Shown here one piece after another: positions 40,595 through 50,562 of a DNA stretch of 64,000 bases. The DNA is taken from contig AP018270.1 in assembly GCA_003994795.1 (NCBI GenBank), positions 1 through 64,000 on the forward strand. Reading direction: 5' to 3'. The position numbers and the translations under genes were made by a program. This DNA is from Cylindrospermum sp. NIES-4074 (GTDB taxonomy: Bacteria; Cyanobacteriota; Cyanobacteriia; Cyanobacteriales; Nostocaceae). Below the pieces are notes generated by a model. That model saw nothing but the letters and a program-made list of their open reading frames with translations, made no database searches and was not told where the DNA came from. Numbering within the stretch: position 1 is the stretch's first letter; every line of letters starts with the position of its first letter.

Positions 40595-41434
40595 TTTGGT
40601 AATCAACAGTTTCTGTTGATACACACTTAAAGCAGTAATTATGCTAATTAAATTACCTATCAATCAAAATCAACTCAAAGGCTTATTCAGTATTTATAGG
40701 AAATAGCGTGTAGGCGGAAAACTCCCAAGGTGTTGATTGGTTTCCCAAAAAGAAACCAATCAACACCGTCATTTATGTGAGAGATGTAGCGAATCGGCAA
40801 TTAAAATTGCCGCCAATTTTAACCAAGAATCTGCATCTCTTTAGAGCGCCGAGTGTCAAGAAAACAATTTAAATATTTTATGGCTGCGGTTAGCAACCAC
40901 TGGGCAAAGTCCGTTGGATATTTTCTGCTAAATAAGGCACATAGGGTCTTATGATAAGAGGTAATTAATATCCAAAAAACACGTCCGATTCAAAACTATA
41001 TTTATCTGCTAAATGAAAACAAATTACAGGCAGATGCTTCAACTGGGGATGATGACACATTACAAATCAGATATACACCATATTTCGTCTGAGTGAGTAC
41101 ACGAGGGCGGGCAAGATGCCCACCCCACAAGATTTATAAGATTAAAATGTGTACTTCATTTACTTGCAAAATGCTGTATATGTAAAACCTGATTTTTTCA
41201 TTATGAGTGAGGGCTGATGCCCTTACTATAAACCGGAGTTGTTTTAGTAGTCATTGTTGCATCTGACTAACACCACTGCCTCCATCATAAAGACACACTT
41301 TTTTATCTAAAACTGCAATCTAATCTATTTTGCTTTCACATATCGTATCTATCAATTGATGTCAATTTTTACGTAATTTAACACTAGCCATATTATCAAA
41401 CCAGAGATAGCATTTTAGTAAAAGTTTATAGATA
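40595..41434. other. intergenic region, mostly featureless
   Basis: About 840 bases without a supported gene. It contains the hairpin at 40729-40767 and a short perfect inverted pair CGGCAATT/AATTGCCG near 40794. Confidence 0.5.
40729..40767. terminator. 16-base perfect hairpin
   Basis: GGTGTTGATTGGTTTC (40729-40744) pairs with GAAACCAATCAACACC (40752-40767) around a seven-base loop. No T-run follows, so it may be a transcription barrier, RNA-stabilising stem or mobile hairpin rather than a classic terminator. Confidence 0.5.
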
Positions 41435-41557
41435 TAAACCTCATCCAGGTTGAAATATGTAGTTTTTACAGTATTGACTGAAAAGTTCATATACCAAGGG
41501 CTACATATCTCAACTGGCTGTTGAAAAATCTCCAGTTCTCAAGATTGACGTGGTTTA
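41435..41557. mobile_element. MITE with IS630-type termini, copy 2, before the AAA+ gene
   Basis: 123 bases. Left end TAAACCTCATCCAGGTTGAA is close to the left end of the IS630 at 55501 (TAAACCTCATCCATCTTGAG). The right end read inward is TAAACCACGTCAATCTTGAG, followed by AACTGGAG as in that IS. No coding. It ends two bases before the ATG of the AAA+ gene and so has replaced that gene's leader. Confidence 0.65.
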
Positions 41558-41559
41558 AT

Positions 41560-43230
41560 ATGGCATCATATTTTTTTGACAACTTGCCAAAATTAATTAC
41601 AGCAGGAGAACCTGTGATCATTTGTGAATCTCCTGTACAGGAAAGATATCGAATGCTCCGATATCTTTGCCAGTATTGCTCAAAAATAGGCATTAAGTGC
41701 TACCTATGGAATTTGGGGCAAGAGATAATTAAGAAAGTTGAATGCGTTAATAATGTACATCTAACTTTTGAAAGTTTTGATGAATATACTCCCACACCAG
41801 TAGAAGAATTAAAAGACCAATTTAGGATTTTGAAATTTTGGGAATCTTTGGACGCAGCAGGTATATTAATTATTGAGAATTTGTACCCTTGGATTAGTGC
41901 CAATGTACCACAAGAAACCCAATTTTTCCTAGTATCTGAGTGGGTCAAGTCTAATTTGCTAAATCTTTCGTTTTCTAAATCTGCTATTGGTAAAATTAAG
42001 TGTGCTATTATTTTAGGTTCTCAAACTAACTTACACCCAGAACTTGCTGCTCAAATTCCTCTACTTACTCAAGAATTGCCTGATACTTCAGAAATTATTA
42101 TGGCTATTAGTGAAGAAGCAGAGGGAATTTTACCACCAAGATTGAGCGAGATAGATAAAATTACTATTGTCCGTAGCGGGATTGGGTTATATATTTCAGA
42201 CTTTATCAAGGGGCTAAAATCAATTAATTTTGAGGACGAAACCAGCGCAGAAGCAATAGCTAAACAATTACTCCAATATAAAATTAATTTGCTCAACAGA
42301 CTTTATGGAATTGAGTTTATTCCTACTCCCCAAGTTCCCTTGGGAGGATTGGATTTGATGCAGGAGGCTTTTAAGAAATTTAAAAGATTGTTCAGTCCCC
42401 TGGCCAAAGCCTATAAACTCAGAGTTCCTAAAGGCATTATGCTGGTAGGCCCCCCAGGTACGGGTAAATCACATTCTGCTAAAGTATGCTCCCAAATTTT
42501 GGGTGTTCCGCTTATTTTAGTAGATTGGGGAAACTTGAGAAGCTATGGTAATCAAGCAGAAAGAAGACTGAAAGAATTACTAAAATTAGTAGACTGTCTG
42601 AATGAAGTTGTCATTTATTTTGATGACTTTGATAAAGGATTTGCTGGAGATGATGATATAGCTAGAAGGTTAGCAGGACAGTTACTCACCTGGATGCAAG
42701 AACGCACCAGTGATGTGATTGTAATCGCCAGTGTAAATCGTTTAGAATGGCTACCACCAGAACTAACTAGGGCAGGGAGATTTGACTACATTTACAAAGT
42801 AGACCTGCCCAATTATGGAGAAAGACACGGTATTTTCAAGCTGCATTGTGCTAGATTTGATGATAGATTTAGTGGTGATGTTTCTGGTAGCATTGACCCT
42901 TACAGTCAAGAGGAATGGCGACGATTGCTTAAAGAAACTAATCGCTGTGTAGGTGCTGAAATCCAAACTATTGTTGAGAGGGCTGCGGCTACCACTTTCT
43001 GCCAAATGTTTCCAGAAGATACGCCTGTCCCTACCAATGATAAACTACCACCATTGGAGATTTCAGTTTCCGCCCTTTTAGCAGAACGTCAGCAAATCAA
43101 TCCCTTAGCTATTAGAGAAGCAGATAAGGTGGAAAGTATGAGGAATAAAGCTGAACTTCAGGGTTTGCCATCTTCGACCGTAGATTCATCTGAGTACGCA
43201 ATTGGTAATATAGATATATTTGGTGAATAA
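41560..43230 (+). CDS. AAA+ ATPase, Ycf46-like
   Basis: I take the ATG at 41560; an upstream TTG at 41521 lies inside the MITE and would add 13 residues from it. About 556 residues. N-terminal about 250 residues are an inactive P-loop-like domain seen in Ycf46 proteins (LPKLITAGEPVIICESPVQE; AGILIIENLYPW). The AAA+ domain then has Walker A MLVGPPGTGKSHSAK (about 296-310), Walker B VVIYFDDFDKGF, sensor 1 VIVIASVNR, and the arginine-finger region LTRAGRFDYIYKVDLP. It is followed 26 bases later by a PD-(D/E)XK nuclease-like gene, so the two are probably co-transcribed. Confidence 0.87.
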   Translation: MASYFFDNLPKLITAGEPVIICESPVQERYRMLRYLCQYCSKIGIKCYLWNLGQEIIKKVECVNNVHLTFESFDEYTPTPVEELKDQFRILKFWESLDAAGILIIENLYPWISANVPQETQFFLVSEWVKSNLLNLSFSKSAIGKIKCAIILGSQTNLHPELAAQIPLLTQELPDTSEIIMAISEEAEGILPPRLSEIDKITIVRSGIGLYISDFIKGLKSINFEDETSAEAIAKQLLQYKINLLNRLYGIEFIPTPQVPLGGLDLMQEAFKKFKRLFSPLAKAYKLRVPKGIMLVGPPGTGKSHSAKVCSQILGVPLILVDWGNLRSYGNQAERRLKELLKLVDCLNEVVIYFDDFDKGFAGDDDIARRLAGQLLTWMQERTSDVIVIASVNRLEWLPPELTRAGRFDYIYKVDLPNYGERHGIFKLHCARFDDRFSGDVSGSIDPYSQEEWRRLLKETNRCVGAEIQTIVERAAATTFCQMFPEDTPVPTNDKLPPLEISVSALLAERQQINPLAIREADKVESMRNKAELQGLPSSTVDSSEYAIGNIDIFGE

Positions 43231-43256
43231 AGTTATTAATTGGGAAATAAATTTTT

Positions 43257-43892
43257 ATGGTTCAAACAATACAGGCTAAAGACGTCACTTTACTGGAATT
43301 AGAGACAGAATTTGGACTCCAATTGGTTGAGGATGAGCCATTTTTTACAGAGTGGTTTGCTGACTTGCCAGAAATTACACAGTTAGAAAAACAACAACTT
43401 GACAGAGTTAAGGCCAGTTATGCCAATTTGCTTAAGTACCCACCTCTGCTCGAAAATACTGTCAAGATGGTGGTGTTGTCTCCCTTATTGGATTTAGCAG
43501 ACTTTTATCTATCTCCATTTCATGTTAAATCAGAAAAATCTGTAGAAATTACCGCAGAGGATGCAGGTGTAACAGTTAAAGGACAGATTGATGTCTTAGT
43601 TTTGTTTGAACAACTAGTAGTAGTGGTCATAGAATCGAAACAAGCAGCTTTTTCTGTGGAAGTAGGTAAAGCGCAGCTTCTTGCTTATATGTTGGCAATT
43701 TCTGAAGCTGATAAACCGATATACGGACTAATCACCAATGGCGGTAGTTTCATCTTCGTGAAATTGATTAAAGAGAAAACACCAAAGTATGGGTTTTCTC
43801 GCTTGTTCTATATTTTCAATCCAGGGAATGAGTTGTATACGGTTTTGGCTGTGTTGAAAAGCTTAGGTAAACTAGCAAGAAATCGCACTTAG
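43257..43892 (+). CDS. PD-(D/E)XK nuclease-like protein (HsdR N-terminal type)
   Basis: 211 residues. The nuclease core is visible at about 110-132: VTVKGQIDVLVLFEQLVVVV followed by IESKQ (Asp, then Glu-x-Lys), and a following helix with GKAQLLAYMLA. Before it, YPPLLENTVKMVVLSPLLDL supplies the upstream acidic residue. Such short proteins are often annotated as restriction endonuclease R-subunit N-terminal domains in cyanobacteria; here there is no helicase or methylase. Paired with the AAA+ gene upstream. Confidence 0.8.
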   Translation: MVQTIQAKDVTLLELETEFGLQLVEDEPFFTEWFADLPEITQLEKQQLDRVKASYANLLKYPPLLENTVKMVVLSPLLDLADFYLSPFHVKSEKSVEITAEDAGVTVKGQIDVLVLFEQLVVVVIESKQAAFSVEVGKAQLLAYMLAISEADKPIYGLITNGGSFIFVKLIKEKTPKYGFSRLFYIFNPGNELYTVLAVLKSLGKLARNRT

Positions 43893-43939
43893 TTAAGGTG
43901 TAGTATTCTCTCATTAATGTCGTCATCTTCTAGATACTG

Positions 43940-44563
43940 TTAAGCGCAGCAACTGCCAAGATTTGAGGTGAACTCTTTCTTGAGTTGCGGTTCACCATGT
44001 AATTGCTTAGGCACATATCCTAAATTATCGATCCAATTTATAAATTCATTCACGTATGCCTGATTTGCTGTTGATTTGTGCCCTTGGTTTGTATGAATAA
44101 TTGGGTTTAGTGAATCAGGCAAACAAATAGGCTTGTCGCCAAAGTAGTAGAAGTGTTCAGATAACAACACATTTACGCCTTTTAAATCACCTTCTCTATT
44201 ACCAGTTTCATGAACACTTTCTCGCAATTTTGGTGGTTCTCCCTGGCTGTAGTCATAAATGCAATCCCCAATTCGATACTCGAATTTATGGCTCCTCCAC
44301 TTGGGAATTTTGTGAGGATAGTAAATTAGGCAAAATTCATCGTATTCTTGCAATGTCATCTTGTTCGTTATCTGCATCGCATACACAACGCAATTGGTGA
44401 TACTGCCAATTGGTGAATGTCTAGAACCAAGTCCTACAACCCAATCTCCGATGTTTGCTACTCGTCGAATAGCAGGCTTACAAATTGCCAGAGTACAGAT
44501 TCCCCAAAATGGGTTAGGGGCTGCACCGTCATCATAACGTAGGCAGTAGGAGAATAGTCTCAT
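43940..44563 (-). CDS. Nmad2-family (nucleotide modification associated) protein
   Basis: 207 residues starting MRLFSYCLRYDDGAAPNPFW, the diagnostic opening of Nmad2 proteins, followed by GICTLAICKPAIRR and GDWVVGLGS, then VVYAMQITNKMTLQEYDEF. Nmad2 proteins are predicted to work in DNA or nucleotide modification pathways, often near restriction or phage genes. A PIN/nuclease role is not visible. It is convergent with the nuclease gene. The exact reaction is unknown. Confidence 0.8.
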   Translation of the reverse strand: MRLFSYCLRYDDGAAPNPFWGICTLAICKPAIRRVANIGDWVVGLGSRHSPIGSITNCVVYAMQITNKMTLQEYDEFCLIYYPHKIPKWRSHKFEYRIGDCIYDYSQGEPPKLRESVHETGNREGDLKGVNVLLSEHFYYFGDKPICLPDSLNPIIHTNQGHKSTANQAYVNEFINWIDNLGYVPKQLHGEPQLKKEFTSNLGSCCA

Positions 44564-44688
44564 GATTACAATTTTCAGAAATATGGAAATTTTTATGTCA
44601 TAAGTAAGTGAAATTAGAAGCTGGGCAGTACATCAATTAGTAACAAGGGTAACAATTACCACCCATTTGATGATAACCAAATTTCAGT

Positions 44689-47600
44689 TTAATTTAACCC
44701 GGAACAGGTGAAACCTGCCCAGTAAAAAGGGTGATAAAAAGGTTTAGACTCTCGACAAAAAGATTCCAAATCTTTTTTGGCTCGATAAATTCGGTTTCCT
44801 ATTTGGGCATATTTTTTGTACTCTTTATCGCATTGCTGATATATTTGAGAATTAGGCGGATGAATATCCCGTTCTTTTTTAGTTTTTTTATGCAGCGTGT
44901 AGGTTTCATTACCTTTCTGTGTCAAAAAAGAACATAACTTAGTTTGGTAAGAGGTAGCAAGAGTTTCACCTGTAAGAGTCCGCAGTTCAAATTGAGCTTT
45001 TTTAATTGACTCTAAACGGTTATTTCCCTGATGTCGGTATTGATAATAAAATAACGAAAACAGTGCTGTTGCTAAGTCATCTACAGCCCAGAGTGTACTG
45101 ATAACGCTTCTAGCACCAGCACAAAGAAAAGCTGTTGAAAGAGTTAAGATATCGTCGGTTATTTCAGCTACACCTAAGCCAGTTTCGCAGCAAGAGAGAA
45201 ATACATCCTCTAACTGAGGAGTGCGCCAACTTGGAGTTAATAACTGACTCAAAGTAATACGACCATCTGCTAAAATTAATGCTGATTCTAAAGGATTATC
45301 GAGCCGCGATTGGGCATGATGACTAGAGTGAATAACTTGGACTTTTTGCAGCAGTTTTCGATAGTTGCTGACACTAGCTTGTTGGCTACCTTTTAAACGC
45401 TGATGATTAGGAATATTGTACAAAGTTGCTAGTTGTTCTCCTTCCCAACTAGCGTAGGGTAAATCTTCAGTAGCATCTTCTACACTACCGTATTTTAAAT
45501 GACTACCAACTGAGGGACGGTTGTGACAAAATTCTAAAATTTGGCAACTAGGAACGTAACGAATGAAAAATTTATCCCCTAGATATTGACTTTCTGCAAT
45601 TGGTAAAGCAGCAAAAGGTATTTGATGTAATGCTAGATGAGGGATAAGAATCAATTCATCAATATTTTTCAGATGTTGTGCAATCAAATTATTTAACTTT
45701 AAGACTTCAGCTAGTTCTGCTGTTAACAAACTAAATTGTTCCTTCCAAGTATCTTTGTTATTAAGATATTGTCCTAACCAGTGGGTTAAAATTGATTCTT
45801 GTAAAGTTTTAAATCCCAATCCAGTACAAGTATGTAATGTAATTTTGCTTTGCCGGATGACAAAGATATGGGTGTCATTCGAGGTAGTATAAAAACTCAG
45901 AATAGCTGTTGTAGGCAGTTTAATTAGCTGCTGTATAGATGACAAATTCATGGGACTTACTTGAATTTGACCAGCCAGCACAGGATCTAAACGGCGTATT
46001 TGTTCCCAAAGTTGCTGTTTGTCAGCTTCTAAATTGGCAATTGTTTCGTTATCAGCTTTGATAGCAGCGCGATTCTGTCGGCTTTTACTAGGTTGATTAC
46101 TATCAAAATTATCGCTATGATAATGGTGTCCTCGTTCATTATCAATTAGCTGTTGTATGGCTTCAAAATCCTGTAAATACTGTTGGATTTCTGGGGGAAT
46201 TTCACCATCTGCATAAAGGTTATTACTTGCCATTAAATCTACGAGTCTTTTTGAGCGAGAACGTTCGACATATTCCACAGCTTTATGCAGTTGTTTATTA
46301 TTAATACAAGCTTGCACTATATTTTCATAAACATGGAGAGAATCAGCTAAAATTTCCTGACGACGTGATTCTGAACTTGCCCAAGTGCGACTGGTTTCTA
46401 AAGCTTCAATTGCCACACTATAGCCCCTAATTGCTTCAGCCCAATCATTAATGTTAAAAGCAGTGTTTCCTAGCATTTGTCCTGCTTTTAGGCAATCTGC
46501 GGGAAAAGCAGTAGGAGTAAAGATGTTTAAACTTGAACGATAACAGGTAATTGCTGCTTCTACTTGATTTTGTTCTAAGAAAACATTTCCTAAATTTAGA
46601 TTAGTTAACGCCCACTTCCAAGGAGATTCTTCTTTGGTTAAGACTTGTAAAGCAGATTGATGAGTAGCGATCGCTTTTTGTAAATTTTCGTTTCTATCCC
46701 CGTGAATGCGGTGAAGATAGGCATTAGCCAGATTTATGTGTACTTCCGCCCAACTTATGGGGAAGTCTGCTTTGGTGTAAACTTGTAAAGCAGCTTGGTT
46801 TGCTGCGATCGCCATTTCCACATTTTTTGCTGCATCACCTCTAAGTCTCTGACGATAGGCAGATCCCATATTAAATTGAGTTTGCGCCCAAAGTTCTGGG
46901 AAGTCTTCACGGGTACGAATTAACAGAGCATTTTGATAACAAGCGATCGCTTGTTCTAAATTCTCAGCCTTGTCACCTGTAATGGAATCTTTGTAAACAA
47001 TGCCTAGATTCTGTTGCACTTGCGCCCATCCTTCAGGATATTGATCACGAGTGAAAACCTGCATCGCAGCTTCAGCAGCCTTGATTGCTAGTTCAGCGTT
47101 TTCCACCTGATCACCACGAATCCTAAAACCATAAGCAATAAGCAAATTACTTTGAATTTCTGCCCAAAGTTCGGGAAACTGTTCACGGTTATCAACTTGC
47201 AAAGCCTTGTGTAAGTAAGAAAGGGATTGTTCCAGGTTTTCTGCTTGCTCACCTTTTATTCGACGGTGGTAAACATTGCCCAGCATGGTTTGACACATAC
47301 ACCATTGTTCAGGGAAAGCTTCGTAAGTCAAAACTTTAGAAGCAATTTCATATCCTGTAATGGCAATCTCTAAATTATTAGCTTCATTACCCTGTCGAAA
47401 TTCCTTAATCTGAAGACTCAAACATACAAGACTTACAGCAATGATTTTTGCATACTCTGGCGGTAATTCAGACAGCATAGCTTCTGTCTTTAATCGCAAT
47501 ACAGTTGCAAAGCGTTCATCGAGTTTGTGTTTATTTGATTCTAGTAATGGGTATACACTTTTAAGGTTTTCTTGGTTCTCAAATAATGGTTCTAATGCTT

Positions 47601-49527
47601 TAAATAACTGAATCAGAAATAGTTCCCGGCTGGCATCTTGAATGTTTCCCCATTGTTCAGGAAAGGCTGTTTGAGTAAAAACAGTAGCAGCTACTTCATA
47701 ACCTGTAACAGCAATTTTTAAATTAATTGCTTTATCACCTTGTGGAAATTCTCGAATCAGATTACTCAAACTTAAAATAGTTGCAGCAATTTGAACAGCT
47801 TGCCCTGATGGTATCTTTCTGAAAACATCCTCAAGCCTTTGCAAGTGCTGAACAAATTCTTCATCTAATTTGTTGAGATTATTTTCGAGGATGTGATATA
47901 CTGCCTGTGGTTCTCCATTGTTTTCAGCAGTTGCTTGTAATAACTGCCCAAGAAATTGTGAATCTGATAAAATTTGTTGAATTACATCACTATCTAACAG
48001 ATTTAAAATCTGTTGATAACCAGAACGTTCGGCATATTCCCTGGCTTTATCCCGTTCACCATTGATGATGCAAAATACCACAATATTTGTGTAGGCAAAT
48101 ATCTCTTCAGGTATTTCTTGTTTTTGAGAAATGCCAGCCCAATGGCGAATTTGTTCTACAGCTTCAATAGCGATCTCATAACCTGCAAAAGCTTCTGCTT
48201 TCATGCCAGCAGCCAAGGCTGTTTTAGCTAAAATCAATCCAGTTGGTATGCAATCTCTGGGGAAATCGGTGGGAGTGAAGACTTGCAAAGCAGCACGGAG
48301 ACAGTCAAGTGCTTCAGTAATTTGACTGACTTCATAATAAGCATTTCCCAAATTGCTTTTTGCTCTTGCCCATCGTTCAGGATAATCAGAAATGGTGTAA
48401 ACTTCTAAGGCGTTAATATATGCCGAAATTGCTTTTTCTAAATTTTGTTGTTTATTGCCGAGAATCCTTCGAGTGTAGGCAGTACCAAGTGTAAATTGGC
48501 TACTAGCCCAATAATAGGGCGATGCCGAACGGGTACGTACTTGTAGCGCGACTTGATAGCAAGCGATCGCCTTTTCTAAATTCTGTGCTTGATCACCCTG
48601 AATTCTGCAAAGGTAGGCATTACCCAAATTATTTTGAAGAGTACCCCAAAGTTTAGGGAGTTGAGCGCGGTTAACGACTTTTAAAGCAGTTTCATAACAG
48701 GCAATAGACTTTTCAATGTTTTCGGCTTTGTCTCCTGTAATTCTATCAGTATAGATAAGACCGAGATTACTTTGCAGCGTCGCCCACTTTTCGGAAAAAC
48801 CGTCGCGGGTGTAGATGAACAGGGCATTATTACAAGCAGCAATTGCCTTTTCTTGGTTATCGGCGCGATTTTCTCGAATCCGATGGCGATAAGCTGGTGC
48901 TAAATTTAATTGAATTTCTGCCCATTTTTCTGGAAAAGCTTCACGGGTAAAAATGGTAGCAGCAATTTCGTAGCCTGTAATTGCAATCTCTAAGTTGATA
49001 GCCCTGTTACCCAAGGGAGATTGCCAGACCAAAGTGCTAAAATGGCTAATTAGTTTTGCCATATTCTCTGCTGTTTCTGGTTCAGCATTTGGCAAAGTAG
49101 AAATAACCCAGTTACGATACTGCTCAACAAAGTTGTCGTCGAATTTGTCTCTGTTTTGTTGTAGCAGCTTGTACACAACTTGTAGGTTGTCTTCGTTTTC
49201 TATAATTGTTTTGAATATCAGTTCCAAAAGAGGAGGAATTTTTACAGAATTGGCTTTCGATGACGCATTGCTGGTGGCACCTGTCGCAGTATTAACACTT
49301 CTCATAAAAAATGCTGCATTGGGCAGATGTTCAGCAACATGGATTAAATAATCAGCGAAGTTCTGGTTTCCTTGCTGTGCCATCATGCTAGCTATCTCTT
49401 TCATCGCCTTCACTAACCCATCATCAATTAGGTCAGGTTTTGCCATCAGAATCTTTGGCTCTTCTCCATCATGACAGGTTAGCAGCTGATGGATGAGTCT
49501 GTAATAATCTTCGCTACGGTGTTCCAT
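44689..49527 (-). CDS. large TPR-CHAT caspase-like protein
   Basis: 1612 residues. Residues about 1-80 are an N-terminal domain shared by cyanobacterial CHAT proteins. Then three blocks of long TPRs (about 170-450, 580-640, 690-1010) with the recurrent pattern WAxxQxNLGxAYxxRxxGDxAEN. The C-terminal about 400 residues form the CHAT protease: His1403/His1404 in VIHSSHHAQS and Cys1446/Cys1447 in VFLSCCETGLGVAE make the dyad, followed by AGARSVISTLWAVDD and the ending FYHPFYWAGF. It probably cleaves a partner protein when the TPR region senses a signal. Upstream on the same strand are DUF1822 and sigma-like genes. Confidence 0.9.
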   Translation of the reverse strand: MEHRSEDYYRLIHQLLTCHDGEEPKILMAKPDLIDDGLVKAMKEIASMMAQQGNQNFADYLIHVAEHLPNAAFFMRSVNTATGATSNASSKANSVKIPPLLELIFKTIIENEDNLQVVYKLLQQNRDKFDDNFVEQYRNWVISTLPNAEPETAENMAKLISHFSTLVWQSPLGNRAINLEIAITGYEIAATIFTREAFPEKWAEIQLNLAPAYRHRIRENRADNQEKAIAACNNALFIYTRDGFSEKWATLQSNLGLIYTDRITGDKAENIEKSIACYETALKVVNRAQLPKLWGTLQNNLGNAYLCRIQGDQAQNLEKAIACYQVALQVRTRSASPYYWASSQFTLGTAYTRRILGNKQQNLEKAISAYINALEVYTISDYPERWARAKSNLGNAYYEVSQITEALDCLRAALQVFTPTDFPRDCIPTGLILAKTALAAGMKAEAFAGYEIAIEAVEQIRHWAGISQKQEIPEEIFAYTNIVVFCIINGERDKAREYAERSGYQQILNLLDSDVIQQILSDSQFLGQLLQATAENNGEPQAVYHILENNLNKLDEEFVQHLQRLEDVFRKIPSGQAVQIAATILSLSNLIREFPQGDKAINLKIAVTGYEVAATVFTQTAFPEQWGNIQDASRELFLIQLFKALEPLFENQENLKSVYPLLESNKHKLDERFATVLRLKTEAMLSELPPEYAKIIAVSLVCLSLQIKEFRQGNEANNLEIAITGYEIASKVLTYEAFPEQWCMCQTMLGNVYHRRIKGEQAENLEQSLSYLHKALQVDNREQFPELWAEIQSNLLIAYGFRIRGDQVENAELAIKAAEAAMQVFTRDQYPEGWAQVQQNLGIVYKDSITGDKAENLEQAIACYQNALLIRTREDFPELWAQTQFNMGSAYRQRLRGDAAKNVEMAIAANQAALQVYTKADFPISWAEVHINLANAYLHRIHGDRNENLQKAIATHQSALQVLTKEESPWKWALTNLNLGNVFLEQNQVEAAITCYRSSLNIFTPTAFPADCLKAGQMLGNTAFNINDWAEAIRGYSVAIEALETSRTWASSESRRQEILADSLHVYENIVQACINNKQLHKAVEYVERSRSKRLVDLMASNNLYADGEIPPEIQQYLQDFEAIQQLIDNERGHHYHSDNFDSNQPSKSRQNRAAIKADNETIANLEADKQQLWEQIRRLDPVLAGQIQVSPMNLSSIQQLIKLPTTAILSFYTTSNDTHIFVIRQSKITLHTCTGLGFKTLQESILTHWLGQYLNNKDTWKEQFSLLTAELAEVLKLNNLIAQHLKNIDELILIPHLALHQIPFAALPIAESQYLGDKFFIRYVPSCQILEFCHNRPSVGSHLKYGSVEDATEDLPYASWEGEQLATLYNIPNHQRLKGSQQASVSNYRKLLQKVQVIHSSHHAQSRLDNPLESALILADGRITLSQLLTPSWRTPQLEDVFLSCCETGLGVAEITDDILTLSTAFLCAGARSVISTLWAVDDLATALFSLFYYQYRHQGNNRLESIKKAQFELRTLTGETLATSYQTKLCSFLTQKGNETYTLHKKTKKERDIHPPNSQIYQQCDKEYKKYAQIGNRIYRAKKDLESFCRESKPFYHPFYWAGFTCSGLN

Positions 49528-49803
49528 TGTTGTGTTGTTTGAATCCTTGCGAGAGGTGAGCTAAATGTTGTTATGACGGAAATGGTTGCAGTGGAAGCAA
49601 GCGAGACGAAGCTTTACAGCAGTTTTTATCTATTTGAGCCACATCTGTCGTAGGGAACATTGCTGTGCCCCTACTGAAAATCGCTGTAAAATATCATTGG
49701 TGTCGTCATTGCGCTTAGTTCTGGAGGTTATGTTAAATGTAATCTGTACGATTCCTATAGCTTTCAAGACTACTTACGGGTATGTCACCCATCCCCAGAA
49801 AAA

Positions 49804-50562
49804 TTACACAACATCTCCCCAAATTTCTGCTAACTTCTCCATTAACATTTCGGCTAAATCTTGTAATTCGCTATCATCTGGCTGAATTGTTTCACGAGTA
49901 GCACCAACAGCACGAGCATCAACCGCTAATATTTCGCCTCCAGCGTACCGCCACTCAAATTCTTCGCCAGTTCGGTAAAGAAACTCAAACTGTGCCACAA
50001 TTTCTGATAAAGGTTTGTTTTCTAATACAGAACGGACTTGTACTGCCACCGAGTCATCAGTTTGCAGAAATGCGATCGCATCTTCTAAACGAGTAATTTG
50101 TTCAATCAGAGTCTCAATTGGCTGAAGTTCTGACACTGCTAACTGTGCAGGTGGATTCACCCCATCAAAGGCAGGTGCAAATCCCAATACTTGCACTGAG
50201 TCTAGGCTTTCCTGAAACTGTATGGCTACGTAGCCAATCCGATTTTCTATAGCACTCGGTAATAAGATGACCGTTTGTTTGGGTAAAACCGGACAGCATT
50301 CTAATTTTCCGACATGGGGAATTACCAAATCAGCTACATTTGATAAAGCTGCTTTTACTGGATTCCAGCAATCTGATTCTGTTAAATCTGTTGGTATTTG
50401 CAACCATTTTAAATAACAGTGGACTGCGTAAACAGCTAAGGCATTTAGGTAAACTCGTTTACCTTTCTCGACTGTGCTTTGTTGAGCAGCTAAATGCCTG
50501 GCTCTAGTATGAATTTCTAAATCTAGCGGAACCATTAACAAAGGGGAAGTTGTGCTGTTCAT
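49804..50562 (-). CDS. DUF1822-family protein
   Basis: 252 residues, a cyanobacterial family of unknown function. It opens with LEIHTRARHLAAQQSTVEKG, then NALAVYAVHCYLKWLQIPTD, which are typical, followed by a beta-rich middle (YVAIQFQESLDSVQVLGFAP). The ATG overlaps the stop of the sigma-like gene by four bases (50559-50562, ATGA), showing translational coupling. The TPR-CHAT gene starts 276 bases further on. Confidence 0.85.
   Translation of the reverse strand: MNSTTSPLLMVPLDLEIHTRARHLAAQQSTVEKGKRVYLNALAVYAVHCYLKWLQIPTDLTESDCWNPVKAALSNVADLVIPHVGKLECCPVLPKQTVILLPSAIENRIGYVAIQFQESLDSVQVLGFAPAFDGVNPPAQLAVSELQPIETLIEQITRLEDAIAFLQTDDSVAVQVRSVLENKPLSEIVAQFEFLYRTGEEFEWRYAGGEILAVDARAVGATRETIQPDDSELQDLAEMLMEKLAEIWGDVV

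Noticed and set aside
41521-41559. TTG start adding 13 residues to the AAA+ protein
   Set aside because: These codons are the MITE right terminus; ATG at 41560 is preferred.
44689-49527. Type III-E CRISPR (Craspase) association for the TPR-CHAT protein
   Set aside because: No gRAMP/Cas7-11 gene or CRISPR array is present; the neighbours are DUF1822 and a sigma-like gene.
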